Positions 49,039 to 62,337 of a DNA stretch of 64,000 nucleotides are shown piece by piece. The DNA lies in contig NC_065873.1 in assembly GCF_933775445.1 (NCBI RefSeq), positions 20,708,001 to 20,772,000 of the forward strand, in the 5' to 3' direction. A program made the position numbers and the translations under genes. Position 1 is the first letter of the stretch; every line of letters starts with the position of its first letter. The notes beneath the pieces are model-generated. The model was not told the origin of the DNA and ran no database searches. It saw only the letters and a program-made list of their open reading frames with translations. This DNA comes from Argentina anserina. Taxonomy: Eukaryota > Streptophyta > Magnoliopsida > Rosales > Rosaceae.

Positions 49039-52000
49039 TTTCACACCTGTATATTCCAACCACGAACTAGAGACGCCCCACAAAGAATGGTAGCCGCAGA
49101 TATCTTGTCCTCATCTGAACCATTGACTGCAATCTCATATATTTTCTCAATCTCTGCTAAGCTTCCATCAAACCCATGAGCTTAAATTCAGTTGCCATAC
49201 CATTGGATAAATTTACCAAAAAAAAAAAAAGCCATCTGATATTTCTTGCTTTATGAAAAAGAAGGCTACAAGCCTACAACTGAAGACCAGAGTCATTGAA
49301 TCACAAGAAGTTAATGGGTACTATGGTGTCATTGCTGCTATAGGGATACTTTCAGCTGGGTACTACAGACTTATCCCATGTGTTGAACTAGGCTTTGGCA
49401 ATACCTTTATACGCTTGAGTTTGTAACACTCAGTTTCTGTAACAGCAATTATTATCCTTTCTTAAGACCTAGTAAATACAGTGGACGGTGGTGGTACAGG
49501 AGTTCTTCAAAAAAGTATATAGGGGAGGGGTTAAATCTAGCAATACTTACCAGACAAGTGTCTGCATCCATCTAGTCAATTTAACATGCCATGGCAATTT
49601 CTTGAGCTTGCAGTTGAGGTTTTACATTCAACCACATCTTCCACTAGAATACTAATCTGAGTAATATCAGATTGAGTGGCTTGGGTTTGAGTACATCTCA
49701 TCCTAAATTTGCAAATGTTCATAGACCTATAGACGGTTGTGGGGTGTGGGGTGGCAGGTGTTACATGGAAACAGAAAAGAGAAACAATAAAACGGAGAAA
49801 ATGTTGTAGTGATGCGTGTAGCAGCATACCTAGAAGCTGGAGTTGTAACCAAAGCGCTAACCATTGATGGAGTTAGAGGAGACCCTTTCATTATTGAAGA
49901 CCAACCAGGTACTTGGCCAGACACATTGCGCAGTACCTGGTTGCTGCTGCGCACATAACCTGGCCAGAAATATGCTGACGTGTCTAGTAGGTTCCGAGCA
50001 ATACAAGCCTCAACGATTAGATGCCGCAGATTTCCCGCTGCAAGACAAATCAAGAGCTTGAGGATAAATCAGGCTATCTTCTAACATCCAAATTGCAAAG
50101 ATGGAAGGAAACTTCAGGACTTACTACAATTTATTGGCATGTCATTCACACTAATAGATTCATAGTAACCATTACTGACGGTAAGGCCTGATCTTAACAG
50201 CATGGCCTTGGCAGCAGCTTGATTGGCCACTGAAGAAACAGACTGAGGTGTCACTAATAAGGCCTCATGATCACCTAATACCTGTAAGCTGGTAATTAAA
50301 TCCCTGCGAAGCTTTCCCATAGCCTGTTTTTCCTTCCCTTGGTTAGTAGGGTCCCGCTCAGTTTCTTTCAACTGTTCAGCTTCCTCTTCTTCAACAAGAT
50401 TTGTAACAGCAAGTGTTGTTATAGACAGTAGCATGCATAAGCAAGTATCAAGGCGAGGAACAGGTCCTTCCCTCGGATCTCTTTCCTAAAAGACCATATA
50501 ATAACCAATCAATATGTATCAATTCAACAGAACACACCATAAGAAGATTTGAATACAGCTACTAGGATCTACTGTACAATCTGCATGCAGTTCCTTCACT
50601 TAATTACAATTGTTGTTGAGTCAACTAGATATAGAGATTCCTACATATTACAGTCAAGATGTGCCCCGTCAATGATTCAAAACAAAGTCGTTGGCCAAAA
50701 GCAATAGCAAAACATAATGATATTCCTGGAGAGAAAATAACTGAAATTAGAGCTAAAAGTTGAAGCTATAAATTTCAAGGGGCAAACATGCAAGTCACAG
50801 ACCCAAGTTCTTGGATGTCACAGCTTCCCTTATTCTAGTTAACAAGGTTTTGGTCTCAGCTTTGGATCAAATTGAGCTTTAGTTGACGTGCTCATTTGCA
50901 CCAAATCTGACCGCCGTACTCTAACCAGAATAATATTTTTACCAAGTTCTTGGATATCATGCATATATATAATTATATATTACCTAAAGATATATGTGAC
51001 CATGTAAATTGGGCTTGGGTGTGATGGTATGGATGATCAAACATCAGTAACACTTGAAGAACGGGAGAAGAAAAATTATATTCCTAAGAATTATCCAACT
51101 AGACACAGTAATGTGTATTTAGAAAAAGATATGCGTAGATGCCTTATGTAGAAAGCTGAATCAGTCTTAAAGGCATCTTCCATTATCAATTCTTGGGAAT
51201 CAATTCTTACCCTTTGAAAATGTCCTTTAACCAAGATTTTTCTAGCATCAACTGCAATCAATTCTTACCCTTTGAATTAGACGCAGAGCTGCAATCCACA
51301 GCCCTAAAAATGCATTTTGCCATGTAGTCCCATTAATTGCCTGCAGAGCCTTTACCAAACCTGCAATAAAGAAGATCATTATCACAGCCTGAGAGGACAG
51401 GATTCTTATCAACTACAGGTATGCAAAACAGAAATAATAATTACAGAAGTTGCCCCGCACCACCAAGAGTTTCAATGGCACTAGTTGCTGCTACTTCCGA
51501 TCCATCCATAGCATCTTCAAGAAAGAGGTCAATAGGAAGCCAAAAGGCAGACGAAGTAGCCCCATGTGATTGACAAGCAGAAGACATTAAGGATCCAAAA
51601 GACAATACTGCATGAAATTTTTGCCTTGAAATTGTTTTGCCTTCCCTAGTCAAAAGTTGGCGGGAATCAGATGTCAGCTGCAGAAGGGACTCGGGAGTTA
51701 CATGTTTCATAGTCCTCAAAATCGATGAGTGTGCAACGAGCACTTGCAGTTGCTGAATGAAACCTCTCCAATGTGATGGCCTATTAAAGAAACACCAACA
51801 ATATGGTATCTCAATTCAATAATGCTTTTTAAACTCTAATATGAGATTTAAAACTAGTCAAACATCAGACCAATGTTTAGTATAACTGCTGTTTTATTTT
51901 TCTCCATCACAAACACAACTAACATTTATAAAACAGAAAGAAAAAGGTTAATATGTAACAAAATAACTAGGTCCTTACATATTTCGACGGGCCAAGTACA

Positions 52001-54163
52001 AAATCCTTGAAGTTACTTTGTTTTGAAGAAGCTCTTTGATTATCTCAATAGCCATGGCAGTATTTGCTTTCTTCAGGCCTTCATTTTGCTCACTTTTGTT
52101 TTCATTAAAACTACCGGTATCATCTATTTCCATATCTTGTGGCCTAGTAGGCCATCTGGAGCTCTTGTCTGGAGTCAATTCGAGCAAACGCTCATCATCT
52201 AATGATGCATCAAGTAATTGCCATATGATTGAAAAGACAAACTCAACAAGAACAACTCCAGGTTCACACACTGGAAGGCCAAATTGTTGCGAAAGTTGCA
52301 GAACATCCTGAATGGATCTTATGATACTGTAATCGCATCAAGATATGTGTTAATAATAGTTAATTGAGCATAAAGCATTAAATTATCAGGGCACATCAAA
52401 TGGAAGAATCACTGAATAGGCATTTCATGATGGTACTTGAAGACTATGATAGATCTACTACATACATAAGACAGACCTTTAATTTTCAGTGCTCTTTTCA
52501 ATGGAATCACCACCTGGCGGGATATGGAAAGGCTTTATTATTGGTGTTAATGACTGTCGATCAACACAGGTCTTTACCTCTATAGAGGTATGAGGAGAAT
52601 CTGACTACCTATTTCAAAGACTACTGAAAGACTTTTATTTAGAAATTGCATCTTTAAATATGATTAACTTCCAATAAACTCAACAAAACAAAAAATATTT
52701 TAAACTGGCAGGAATGGAAACACCTAATTGTCCCTAATAATTTCAGGTTGTCATGAAGTATTGAGATCAGACTATATATCATAATAAGAAGGCATATGAA
52801 TGAGGGAACTTTTTAGGGAGAAGTGAGCAATGATAAGTGCATTGTTGCAAGACAAGAACAAATATGAAACTTACTTCTGCACATTTGGTCCATTCAATTG
52901 AGAAGAAAATATAAATGTATGCCTCTTAAGAAGTTCCATATAAAGCCTATATGCTGCAGGGTGAATGTGCCGATTTGGAATAACCCTGTAATAGACAAAG
53001 AAAAATTGAAGGTCAACTTTTATCAGTGAAGTAAGCACTAGCAAAATGATAACTGATGATGCAACAGCCGCATTGCAGACAACAGAAACAAAGGTGCCAG
53101 ACTGACAGTTGAAGTCTAAGACAAATTATGCTAATGCACGACGCAGATGTTAAAGGCAAAATACTTGAAGCTTTACATCATACATACAATCACATCATTT
53201 TTGCCAACTGAATAATTTCTTCACCGAGCACCGACTCGGTACCTTTGAGCCATAAGACCTTCAAATATACTGTCACTATATCTTGGGTGCAATTCTATCT
53301 TCTAGAATTTTCAGTTTCCATCTGCAGTTATCTGTATGCTATTTCAACAAGTCCCTATGAGTCCTCCTTTCCACGATTATAGGAGTTAGTTAGAGCCTAG
53401 CTTTATAATGAGAGAGCTGTGCCAGATTTTATGTAGCTGGTGACTGAATAAAAGAAGTCAACTTCTAGTACTTGCTTTCTAATCGTCACTTCATAGGTGT
53501 ATTACTATGTGCCAAAACGATAATTTAGTCAATACCGATCCTTTAACATCTCTTGACCCCATTGTTAGACACCTGATTAATCATAGTTCACATTAACTTG
53601 TATTCCACAGTAACATTAACTCCGGCATTTCGCAAACACCTATTCTTAAACGAACCAAAGAGGCTTGCTCGACTACTTAACCTCATTTCTTTTTAAATGT
53701 ACTTAAAAATATCACAATTCAACAGAATAGGCCAACCGAATCGGTCACTAGATACATCTCTCTAAGCAATCCTAGAGCAATTTAGTGCATTCTAAACAGA
53801 ATCTGAGTCAAAACTGGCACTAGAATACGAAATCGACAACTCGAGAGAGAGAAATGGGGATGTAAGTAGTAGTCGTAGTAGTTACTCGGTGGAGAGAAGA
53901 GCGAGGACGAGCATGGGAGGGACGATCTTGACGGCCATAGCCTTCTCGAGGAACTTCCACGTGATCGGCACGTGATTGGCCCAGCAGATGTGGGAGACGA
54001 GGAGGTGTGCGAGCTCGACGGACGGCAAGGACACGGCGGCGGAATTGAGGCTGGAGCTGAGCTGGAGGGCCCAGAGGAGGGGGTCGCTGCTCTTGTCCTG
54101 AGCTGACTTGGTGAGCTGGAGGACCGAGTCCCATAGCTGACTCGGCGGTTGCTGCACAGCCAT
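45213..54163 (-). CDS. MED33A: Mediator subunit 33 (MED33A/B; MED5, REF4/RFR1 family), 12 exons
   Basis: Tail-module subunit of the Mediator complex; Arabidopsis REF4 and RFR1 restrain phenylpropanoid gene expression. Exons (minus): 54163-53886, 52985-52875, 52326-51979, 51780-51461, 51360-51269, 50485-50125, 50037-49830, 49161-49047, 48978-48817, 48139-47479, 46823-46617, 46333-45213; 1,327 aa, all phases consistent and close to family length. Recognised blocks: LWDSVLQLTKSAQDK, LAHLLVSHICWANHVP, VPNRH-like VIPNRHIHPAAYRLYME, FGLPVCEPGVVLVEFVFSI, MPSHWRGFIQQLQ, SAFWLPIDLFLEDAM, NGTTWQNAFLGLWIAALRL, LIVEACIARNLLDTSAYFWP, WRFDHPPLEHM, LGPEYL-like VGPEYLLVLRN, ADYLPATLATMVSYFSAE, CPWPSMPILASLWAQKVKRW. 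Largely helical repeat protein; no catalytic motif expected. Whether it is the A or B paralogue cannot be decided here. Intron 8 is only 68 bp. Confidence 0.95.
49001..49035. repeat. GA/CT microsatellite filling half of MED33 intron 8
   Basis: A 35-bp pure GA tract inside the 68-bp intron 48979-49046. On the gene strand it is (CT)n a short distance after the donor GTGTGA. Confidence 0.9.
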
Positions 54164-54250
54164 CGGAATCGCGGTAGGGGGAGGGTTAGGGTTTCTCAGG
54201 TCACTGCAGGGAAGAAGAGGGGGAGAGAGAGAGAATCTGAGAGCTTTTTA
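54164..54250 (-). promoter_or_regulatory. MED33 5' leader with GA/CT-rich tract
   Basis: Directly upstream of the MED33 ATG, with a short GAGAGAGAGAGA run near 54222-54236 (CT on the gene strand). Confidence 0.4.
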
Positions 54251-54259
54251 TTGCTTTGG

Positions 54260-57200
54260 TGTTTAGCTTGTGTGTGATTGCTTTGACTGACGAAAGAACA
54301 AAGCAGACGCTGCCTCTGCTCTATTAGTCTCTTTTCATTGACTGCACTGCTCAAAATATGTGATAAGTTGAAAATGAAAATTATATAAATAACAATGAAC
54401 ACCAATTCCTTTTTTATTTTTTCTCTCCATAAGCAGAATACAAATACAAATTTCTTCTCTAAAAAAATATTACAAATTAAAGCTTCTTTTACAACCTCCT
54501 CTAACAAAATAAACTATAAACTATGAACGCAGGCATAAGTTCTCAAATTATTGTGACAAAATCAATGTAGTACCCAGACTCATAAAACTACCAACATAGT
54601 ACACAAACTCACAATTCACTATTAACGTGATACATCATGAGTCCCCAAACCTCATGACAAGGCCAAAGTGATACCTAATCTTATAAAATGTAATATCCAA
54701 ACTAATAATTCCCTATCAACGTGATGTCAAAGATTATTTTCTGGCGCGTTACAGTCTGTTTTATCAAGTATTGTGCACGTGCCCTTTTAAAAAATAGTAA
54801 ACATGACATCTAATAGGGAAGTGTGCGATCACACTCGCCGCCTTATGAACCGACTTCCAGTGAGCCTCCAGCGCCTCTCCTTTCTTCTTCCACATAAATG
54901 TCATCTTCTCCTCCATAGCCATGCACATGCATTGCACACCCTTCGGGAATGATAAAAAATGAGATGATGAAGGAGATCGCTGACTTGTTCAGTGCATTCC
55001 AGGTAGATCTCCTGAGAACTCAGGAACTATTGGAACCGAACCAGTTGAGAGCAGTTCGGTTTGGTTCGTATTAGAAAAAATGTAAATTTTGTGTAGAACC
55101 GAACCGTTTTATATGAATACGGTTCAATTCAGTTCCCTTTATTAAAAATATATTAGGAACCGTTTGATCAATTTAAGATAATAATGACTGTTAGATGTAT
55201 ATATAGTTATGTATTCAATCCTTTTAAGTCTTTAACCCTAACACAATAATCTAGGGGTCGCAAAAATGAGCCAAACAAAACCGAACTAAGTCTTACCAAC
55301 CGAACTAAGTAAGTTAGTTACCAAGTATTTCAGTTACCGAAACTTTGGTACGGTAGTACCAAACCAACTTCTCTAAATTAGGACGGTAATGGTAATGGTT
55401 TTAGCGGAAGTTGGTATTACCGTACCAACCGAATTTTTTATTTTAATTATTTATTTTTTTAATTCATTATTACATATATCGATCTTAGCCGTTGATATAT
55501 CTCAAATTATGACTCGTCAACGGGCCGGCCTTGCATGCTTGTATTAGAAAAAAAAAACATAATACTCTTATTTAAGAGTTTGAAATAATAAAAGAATTAT
55601 TAGAAAACATTCTAAAAAAAGTCACAAATAAATTCTAGTTTCGAAATATTGTCGATCGACACCGATAGATGTGATTGATATATATATTTAGGGACCCTGT
55701 AAAAAATTTGTCCGCTTTGAACATGGTTTGACCGTCTGTACCTACGGTTAACCAAAAAAGAGGCGTTTTGACATAATAAACCCTCATTGACCGGGGTTTT
55801 GCCAAATGAGTTTCCTTATTACGACCACGCACGATTGATGACAAAAATTAGAAATTAGGTGATTTCAAATATGTAAACAGCTTTCGACATTCGCATCTTG
55901 GTAATCGGTCCTCCCTTTGGGCATATTAGTGGTGTTTTTGGTTTACCGAAAATTCCACGATCAAACGAGGTCCGAATTGGATGAAATTTTAAAATGTTCA
56001 CTAAATATATATACCGATCACATCGGATGTTGTTGATCGATTCATAGAAGTTTCCTTCATATGGTCGCTTCATCATGCGATGGTTTTATTATAAACCTAA
56101 TATAAAGGTTATGATACATTAGTTGACACTTCAACTATCAACAACTCCAGTTCGAAATATGGTCGATCGACACCAACATATGTGATCAGTATATATATTT
56201 AGGGAACCAATGTCTAAAGCTCCAGCTCAGTTCAAACCAATGTCTAGCATAAGAGGATATTGAAGTCATCGATGTTGATATTCTGTATCAGTCCTTTAAT
56301 TTGTTAATTTGTTTATGTTATGATGTTGGAGTGTTGGACAATACTATGTAATCACATTTGTAGTTGAGGGATATTGTTGTATTAAAGAGTTCGGTCCAAA
56401 ATTCAACTATGAATTATGAAGTTTGTTTAAATTTCTTTTATAAGCAAAAAAACTGATCTGGGTCTTAAACTTAATTGAGCCGATATCATATGATGTTAAG
56501 GCCCATTACTAACCGAATTAACCGAAAATATTGATATACAAAAAACTTGGTATAAAGACTTAAGTGGTCGATACAAATTTTCTCGTGGTAATGACCAATT
56601 CAAGGTAATGTACCGAACCCAGCACTATAATAATTGTTCCACCGTCCATACTCAAATCTGAGTCTCTACTCTTTGTTCCCAAAGCCAAAACTATGATTAA
56701 TTGAGGTGATTCTTCATGAGAACTTCAATTCGTTGCCAGAATGCTCTGATTCTTCAATTCATGCCCAGACTTCTCTGATTCTTTCATCAACTCGTTTGGT
56801 GGTAAAAGATTTGACGACATTGCCGACGGTTACCGTAGGTGAGTCTGATTGGGATTCCGACGAGGGCTTTGGTGTGATTCCCACTACCCATTAGGGCTTC
56901 TTCAAGTACATAACAGGTTGCTTAGTTTTTTCGGTGAGCAATTTCGGATTCATTCAAAATCGATTCATTGATTCTTCAATGTAATCTTTGTTTCTAATTC
57001 ATTGATTTGTTGTTCTAGTTCGATCTCAGTTCATTGAGTGGATTGTTTTAAATTTTCATTTAGTTTCAATTTCGATTATAAATTTCATTGATTACGATTT
57101 CAAGGAAATATCTTTCGATTTAATCTGATGTTCATCCTACACTGAACTAAAGACATATGCAGAACCGTTTAGGGACTGGAACCGAACCGGTTCTAAACAG

Positions 57201-57330
57201 TCCGGTTTTTAAATGGTTCATATCCTCAGAAACACAGAATCCGAATCTTTTAAAGAACGTACACAGTTCAGCTCACGGTTCCTGTATATTTAGGTGCTTT
57301 TGGAACCGTTTACAGCCCTTGTGTTTATGA
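54260..57330. repeat. transposon-rich gap: fragments of hAT-type MITEs
   Basis: No gene. The stretches 55020-55160 and 57140-57320 are dense in GAACCGAACCGG-type motifs, 55260-55440 and 56500-56620 in ACCGAA/TACCAA motifs, the kind of subterminal repeats seen in plant hAT MITEs. A TAGGGGTCGCAAAAATGAGCC terminus lies at about 55253 and an AGGGCTGTAAACGG terminus (minus strand) ends at about 57319. Partner termini were not found, so these look truncated. A 3-copy repeat is listed separately. Confidence 0.55.
55636..56207. repeat. three-copy dispersed repeat, two direct and one inverted
   Basis: Copies at 55636-55696 and 56149-56207 (direct; TTCGAAATAT, GTCGATCGACACC, ATATATATTTAGGGA) and an inverted copy at about 56001-56048 (CTAAATATATATACCGATCAC). 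The unit resembles the end of a small element. Confidence 0.75.
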
Positions 57331-57910
57331 AGGAAGACCAAGGTTGTTGGTGTAACCTTTCCCTCTCCATCCCCGTCTGTTTCTTCTTCTTCTTCTTTGG
57401 GAGGGGAGGCTTGGATTCTTCCTCCTTGCATTCCAGCACAATTGTAGAAAGCTGGTTCTTCAAGTAAAGGGAAACTCTCCTCACTTCTTCAAAGTCTCTC
57501 CCCTCCTTGAAAGGGAGAAAGTCCAGAGAGGGAAGCTCATAGCCTTCTTTAAACAACTGAGCAGAGAGGTTCAGATAGTCGGCAATAGACTGGTATAGGA
57601 CTCCTCCGTAACGGAGGTCCACCTTCAACCTCAATTTAACGTAAATCACCTTCTTGAAGCTGGGGATCTTGTTCTTCCCATCATACATTTTTGGATTAAA
57701 GGGAGTGTAAAGTTTCCATAATTCCTCAACCTCCTCAGAATCGCCGGCGCCACACTTCAGCTCCCGCAAGGAAGAGAAGCGGGAGGCGGAGAAGGAGAGA
57801 GAGGAGGAAGAGGAGGAGAGGGAGAGGGAAATGGAGGAGTGTAAGGAGAGAAATGGTGAGTTCAAAACTGATTTGGACAGAAGGACAAATGAAGAAATTG
57901 GAAGCGCCAT
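57290..57910 (-). CDS. 206-aa protein of unrecognised plant family, plastid-targeting-like N-terminus
   Basis: Intact single-exon frame. Residues 1-49 are Ser/Leu-rich with almost no acidic residues, like a chloroplast transit peptide. Then an acidic stretch, YTPFNPKMYDG at 68-78, a globular part at 88-156 (IYVKLRL, YGGVLYQSIADYLNLS, KEGYELPSLDFLPFKEG, LYLKNQLS) and a Lys-rich tail KPPLPKKKKKK at 167-177. The globular part matches, in order and spacing, the unit found twice in the decayed locus at 20519-21102. The last ten residues (TRAVNGSKST) and the stop codon are encoded by a MITE terminus. I do not recognise the family; no catalytic motif is evident. Expression is not shown, but the frame is free of stops, unlike its paralogue. 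Confidence 0.6.
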   Translation of the reverse strand: MALPISSFVLLSKSVLNSPFLSLHSSISLSLSSSSSSLSFSASRFSSLRELKCGAGDSEEVEELWKLYTPFNPKMYDGKNKIPSFKKVIYVKLRLKVDLRYGGVLYQSIADYLNLSAQLFKEGYELPSLDFLPFKEGRDFEEVRRVSLYLKNQLSTIVLECKEEESKPPLPKKKKKKQTGMERERLHQQPWSSFINTRAVNGSKST

Positions 57911-57959
57911 GATTGATCGGTGTGGTTTGAAGGATTTACCACTCTCTAGTGTGTATAGA

Positions 57960-59200
57960 AGTCAATAAAATTAAATCTTTAGTATTGAAGACATTAACGA
58001 TGAGTAGCTCAAGCACGATGGATTGTTATGAGAGATTCATGACACACCAAATTTCATTTCTCTCACTATTTTCATATTTACACTTGGTTTTGCATCTTGT
58101 TATTATATGATATACGTGGCGGTAAGTGTTAAAAGTATGAAAAAGTCTCTGATCAGTGAAAAGTCTTACAGTATGAAAAAATGATTTTAGAGCTTTGGCA
58201 CTCTTAGTAATTATAATATGCACCTCCTTAGTTGTTTACACTTGAAACTATCAATAAAACGAAAATCATACTATTTATTCTCACACAGAGCTTAATTGTG
58301 AGATTAATAATGCATAAACAGATTGTCACGATTTGTCAATCTTTTTTTAGTCAATCTCAGTGCGTCAAAGTTCAAACTTCGTCCCACCTAAACCATTTTA
58401 CCTTCCTTGTTGAAAAAATATAAATAAAAGAAAGAAGGAAGTGGCCGATGTTTATGAAATAGAAGATTAGCGAATGTTCAAGATGTTATGAGAAAGCAAT
58501 TTTCTTTTTCCTTGTAGAAATGTATATATATTTTTTTCAAGTTCTAGCTCTCTCATGCTCACTCAAAAGACTCGATGGCGGACTAATTGAGATACATACT
58601 GTTTAGAGTTGTCCATTTATTAATCATTTATATGTGTTGTGACAGGTCAAACTGCGAAATTATCGTGTACCAAATCACACCATTGAGGATATAAGTGAAG
58701 TTTGACGGATTTAAGTGGAAACCATAGACATGCGCATAGAGAAATTTGTGAGACACTACATAGCAAGGTTCAGCATACTGAAAATTCTTCTTTATTTCAT
58801 TCGTTAGGTTTTTGCACTATTTCTAGATTATTTTCTTATTATGATCTTTTTTACTGTAATCGTACCAAATTTTAGAATTTTTACCGAAAGCCAGTATGAA
58901 AAGGTAACACCACCATATCATTTGGATGAAGTATTTTAAAGTTTTTTTTTTAATTCAACTCTCTCTCTCTCTCTCTCTCCTTGTAGACATAAGTATTCTT
59001 ATTTTCTTCTCATTTCAGGATTTTATTGACAGCAAAACACCCAGATCACGCTGTCTACTGGTTCACTTGGTGCTGTTTGAAAATGTTTTATAAAAACAGC
59101 TGCGCATGGCAAACTAAATTGCCAGAACTGAGAATGTGGTACTGTACCGAAATTCATAAACATTACCAGGGGAACGCTACTTCAGAATCCAAATGATGAC
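57960..59200. other. intergenic, nothing recognised; one CT microsatellite
   Basis: AT-rich spacer upstream of the 206-aa gene and downstream of the exonuclease gene. A (CT)10 tract lies at 58959-58979. No coding signal. Confidence 0.45.
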
Positions 59201-59333
59201 TGCCAACAGAACGTGTACCAAAAAATTTATGACAAACGACAATCATGCCCAACATCCCCTGCATCTAAAACCCTTGCTGAATTGTCGTCTCTATATTACA
59301 CAGAAAATTGTTTTCTAGATATTAGTCATAACC

Positions 59334-62300
59334 CTAAGGTTGCAGTGCTTGCCTTGTATCCAGACACCAGCACTTGTAGTCTGGTTTTGACAATGCATAA
59401 AGCTCTTCAGCTGTCATGTTTTCAAACTTTTCAGTTGTCCAAGAATCAAAACTCCCATCAAGTGATGCAACAGTGCCTTCTGTCTGATGATCCAGGGCTT
59501 GAAATCTCTTGTACAACCTCATTACAGCCACACAATCTTCATAAGGATCGTGCACAGCAGACTGGATATCGTACCTGTAAAGCCAAAGCGTCATGATTCA
59601 CTCAATATATACAATCAGATATGACCTCTACAAGAAAATCAGGGAGACTGCAAGATGAAGAACCCTACAACTTGAGACTATCAACAATTTATACTAGTTT
59701 CTGGGTAATTTTTCAAATCATGAAGATATACATGAATTAAAGATGGTTATCAACATTTGGTATTTGCAATAAAAATATATAGAAGAGACAAAGAAATCAT
59801 ATGTCAAGGGAAAGAAGGCTTACAACAGTTCCTTGCATTCTCTAAAACAACAGAAGTGAGATACTAAGTTAGGTGCAAATGAGCCAGTAGTAATATGAAA
59901 AAAGCTTTGAAACTAGATTTCAAGTTAGAGATCATGACCCAACAAAATAGAAGGGTGCATCACATTTGTGTAACCCAGCTCAAACTACCACAATAATATT
60001 TGTTTCAAACTTTGATTGATGAAGTTCTTCAAAGTACCAGAAATGGTTTCTCGTAAAGAGAATAAACTGGAACAGCATAAGCGAATAAAATAATTTTACA
60101 AAATAAAAATTAAACAAAGAAACAAAGCAAACATCTCAGAAGAATAACTCACCCCAGAATCCCAGATCCATTCTGGTGACATACTTAAGGTACAAAGAAT
60201 AACTTACCCCAGATATTTTTTGGTGAGATACGTGAGGGAGTGACTAGTTCGATTTGTTTTCATAAGTGGACGATACTTTGCAGTATCCCTGCACATAGTA
60301 TAAGGAAACATCAAGCATCTAGAGGCAGCCAAAGGAAAACAACACACAAAATCAGTTATGTATGGCAGCACTGGTTCATAGAAAGGTAAAAAGAGCCCGA
60401 GTACAATGGCCCATATAATAAGAGTTAATATTAGCTACATTAGGCGTTGCATATGAAAAACCAAAAAAGTTTGATTGCTCCAGAGTTATAATACAATTTC
60501 ATTCAAACAGATTTCTGTCCATATAAAGGTGCTCAGCACAGTGATGCAGTTAAATTAATATTGGCCTAAGAGATAACTAGTACCATATGAAGTAGAAAAC
60601 ATGACTTGGGAATGGAATAAAGCTTTATACCTCAGCAGGTGCTCAGGATAATACATTCCCATGCAATCCAAATCATGCCCCACAAGAAGCTTGGCCTTGC
60701 CCCCATCCAACCTTGATCTCCCAATGGACTCTTCATTGTACAAAATTTCCAAGACCTTATCTTGAACTTCTATGAGCGGCATCGCATTTCTAAAATGACC
60801 TTCTTCTAACCCTGTGATTTCATATCTGAAAACATCGTAAAAGGCATGTGAATCAGAGCACTGTTTCCAAAATTCGTGAGACAATAAAACGAGAAGCCAT
60901 ACAAATACCTGTAATTAGTGATAGAAAGTTGAGGCCGCACATAGGTATTGAATAGGACATTTTCGTTTTCATCTGTTAGGCAAACCCTTGCGCACAGGTC
61001 CAGTGATCCATCACTTCCACCGCCAACCATTTCACAATCCACTGCAATTGCTTCGGGGTGGTTATTAAAGTCGTTTTCACCACACAAATTCATAAAAGAT
61101 TGAGATTCGGCATTAGGAATTATCATTGTTTCCTGCAACAGGTCAAAAAAATTAAGCCATGCATTTCTACATATACAGTAAGTTGAGAGGTTAAGAAGTG
61201 TTGTTGACGGATCAATGAACAATAAGACATCAAGTGAAATCAACTTACTATGGGAGCAGGTGCAGATAGGAGACACCATTCTCTATGCTGGCTAAGAGAA
61301 GCAGGGTTATCAAAGAGCTTCAAACATAGATCACAACCTTGATCAGAGAAAATCTCCATGCAATGTTCTTTTGCCTTTGGACCTAAACAATAGGAGCCAC
61401 AAAAGATAATAGAAATGAGAAGCAGATTCACCGATGAAACATGAAAAACTACGTGATGACTTATCAGCTGATATGAACTATTCAGTCTCACCAGCAAGAT
61501 GTTCCCTCAAGGACTCTAAAGATTTGCAGTGCTTTCTACACACTCCACACCTAGGATCATGAGCTGAGTGCAACGCCAGCTTCAGGTGCTCAACTAGATG
61601 TTCTGCTTTCTTGTATTGCTTGTAACAGGCAGAACATTTGTACCTGTAAGCCCATGGGTCACTAAGTTTCAACAGGGTCGACCAAATTCATGCATTGCAT
61701 TCACTCTTAAACTCCCAATAGAAATGCTAGTGTTTATGTTTACTTATTTTGAAGATTTTATTAATTTAAAAGGTTTAGAAACACTACTCTAAGACTAAGA
61801 GTAAAACTGAAAATATGTGAACATGTTCCTGCAGCCTTATTATATGTAAGCATTTCAGTACTTTCTAGGATTAAATCTGAAACCTTTATAACTACCCTGA
61901 GACATCGATTACTCTCCTGCAATAACTACAATGACTAAACCAAACAGATTTCAGATCGGACACTATCAGACATAACTTCAGCTAAAGAATGTTGACACTT
62001 AAAGCAGCGCAATTGTAGAAATGTGCCATAAAATCGATAATAAGCACCCAAAAAGCACGATGACCCAGATGAAAAATGTTAAAAGATCAAAACTTCAAAC
62101 TACCCTCAGCATTTCCAGCACAATCAAAGCTAACCTAAACCAATAAGCACCTCTTAATTTACTCAAGTTAGACGCACTTATACACACAGCACAAAGAATC
62201 AATCTTTAAACTGGAAAATCAGTTCTTTTTCAGCAACATGCAAACCTTTTTCGAAATGTGGAAAGAGAAGTAGACCCATAAACCTCAGCAATTGCAGAAC

Positions 62301-62337
<37 letters not shown>

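Noticed and set aside
53820..54134. 104-aa Pro-rich frame overlapping MED33 exon 1
   Set aside because: It is a shifted-frame shadow of exon 1, which in the correct frame encodes the conserved MED33 N-terminus.
56706..56894. 62-aa plus-strand frame in the MITE-rich gap
   Set aside because: No recognisable motif and surrounded by degenerate transposon sequence; likely chance.
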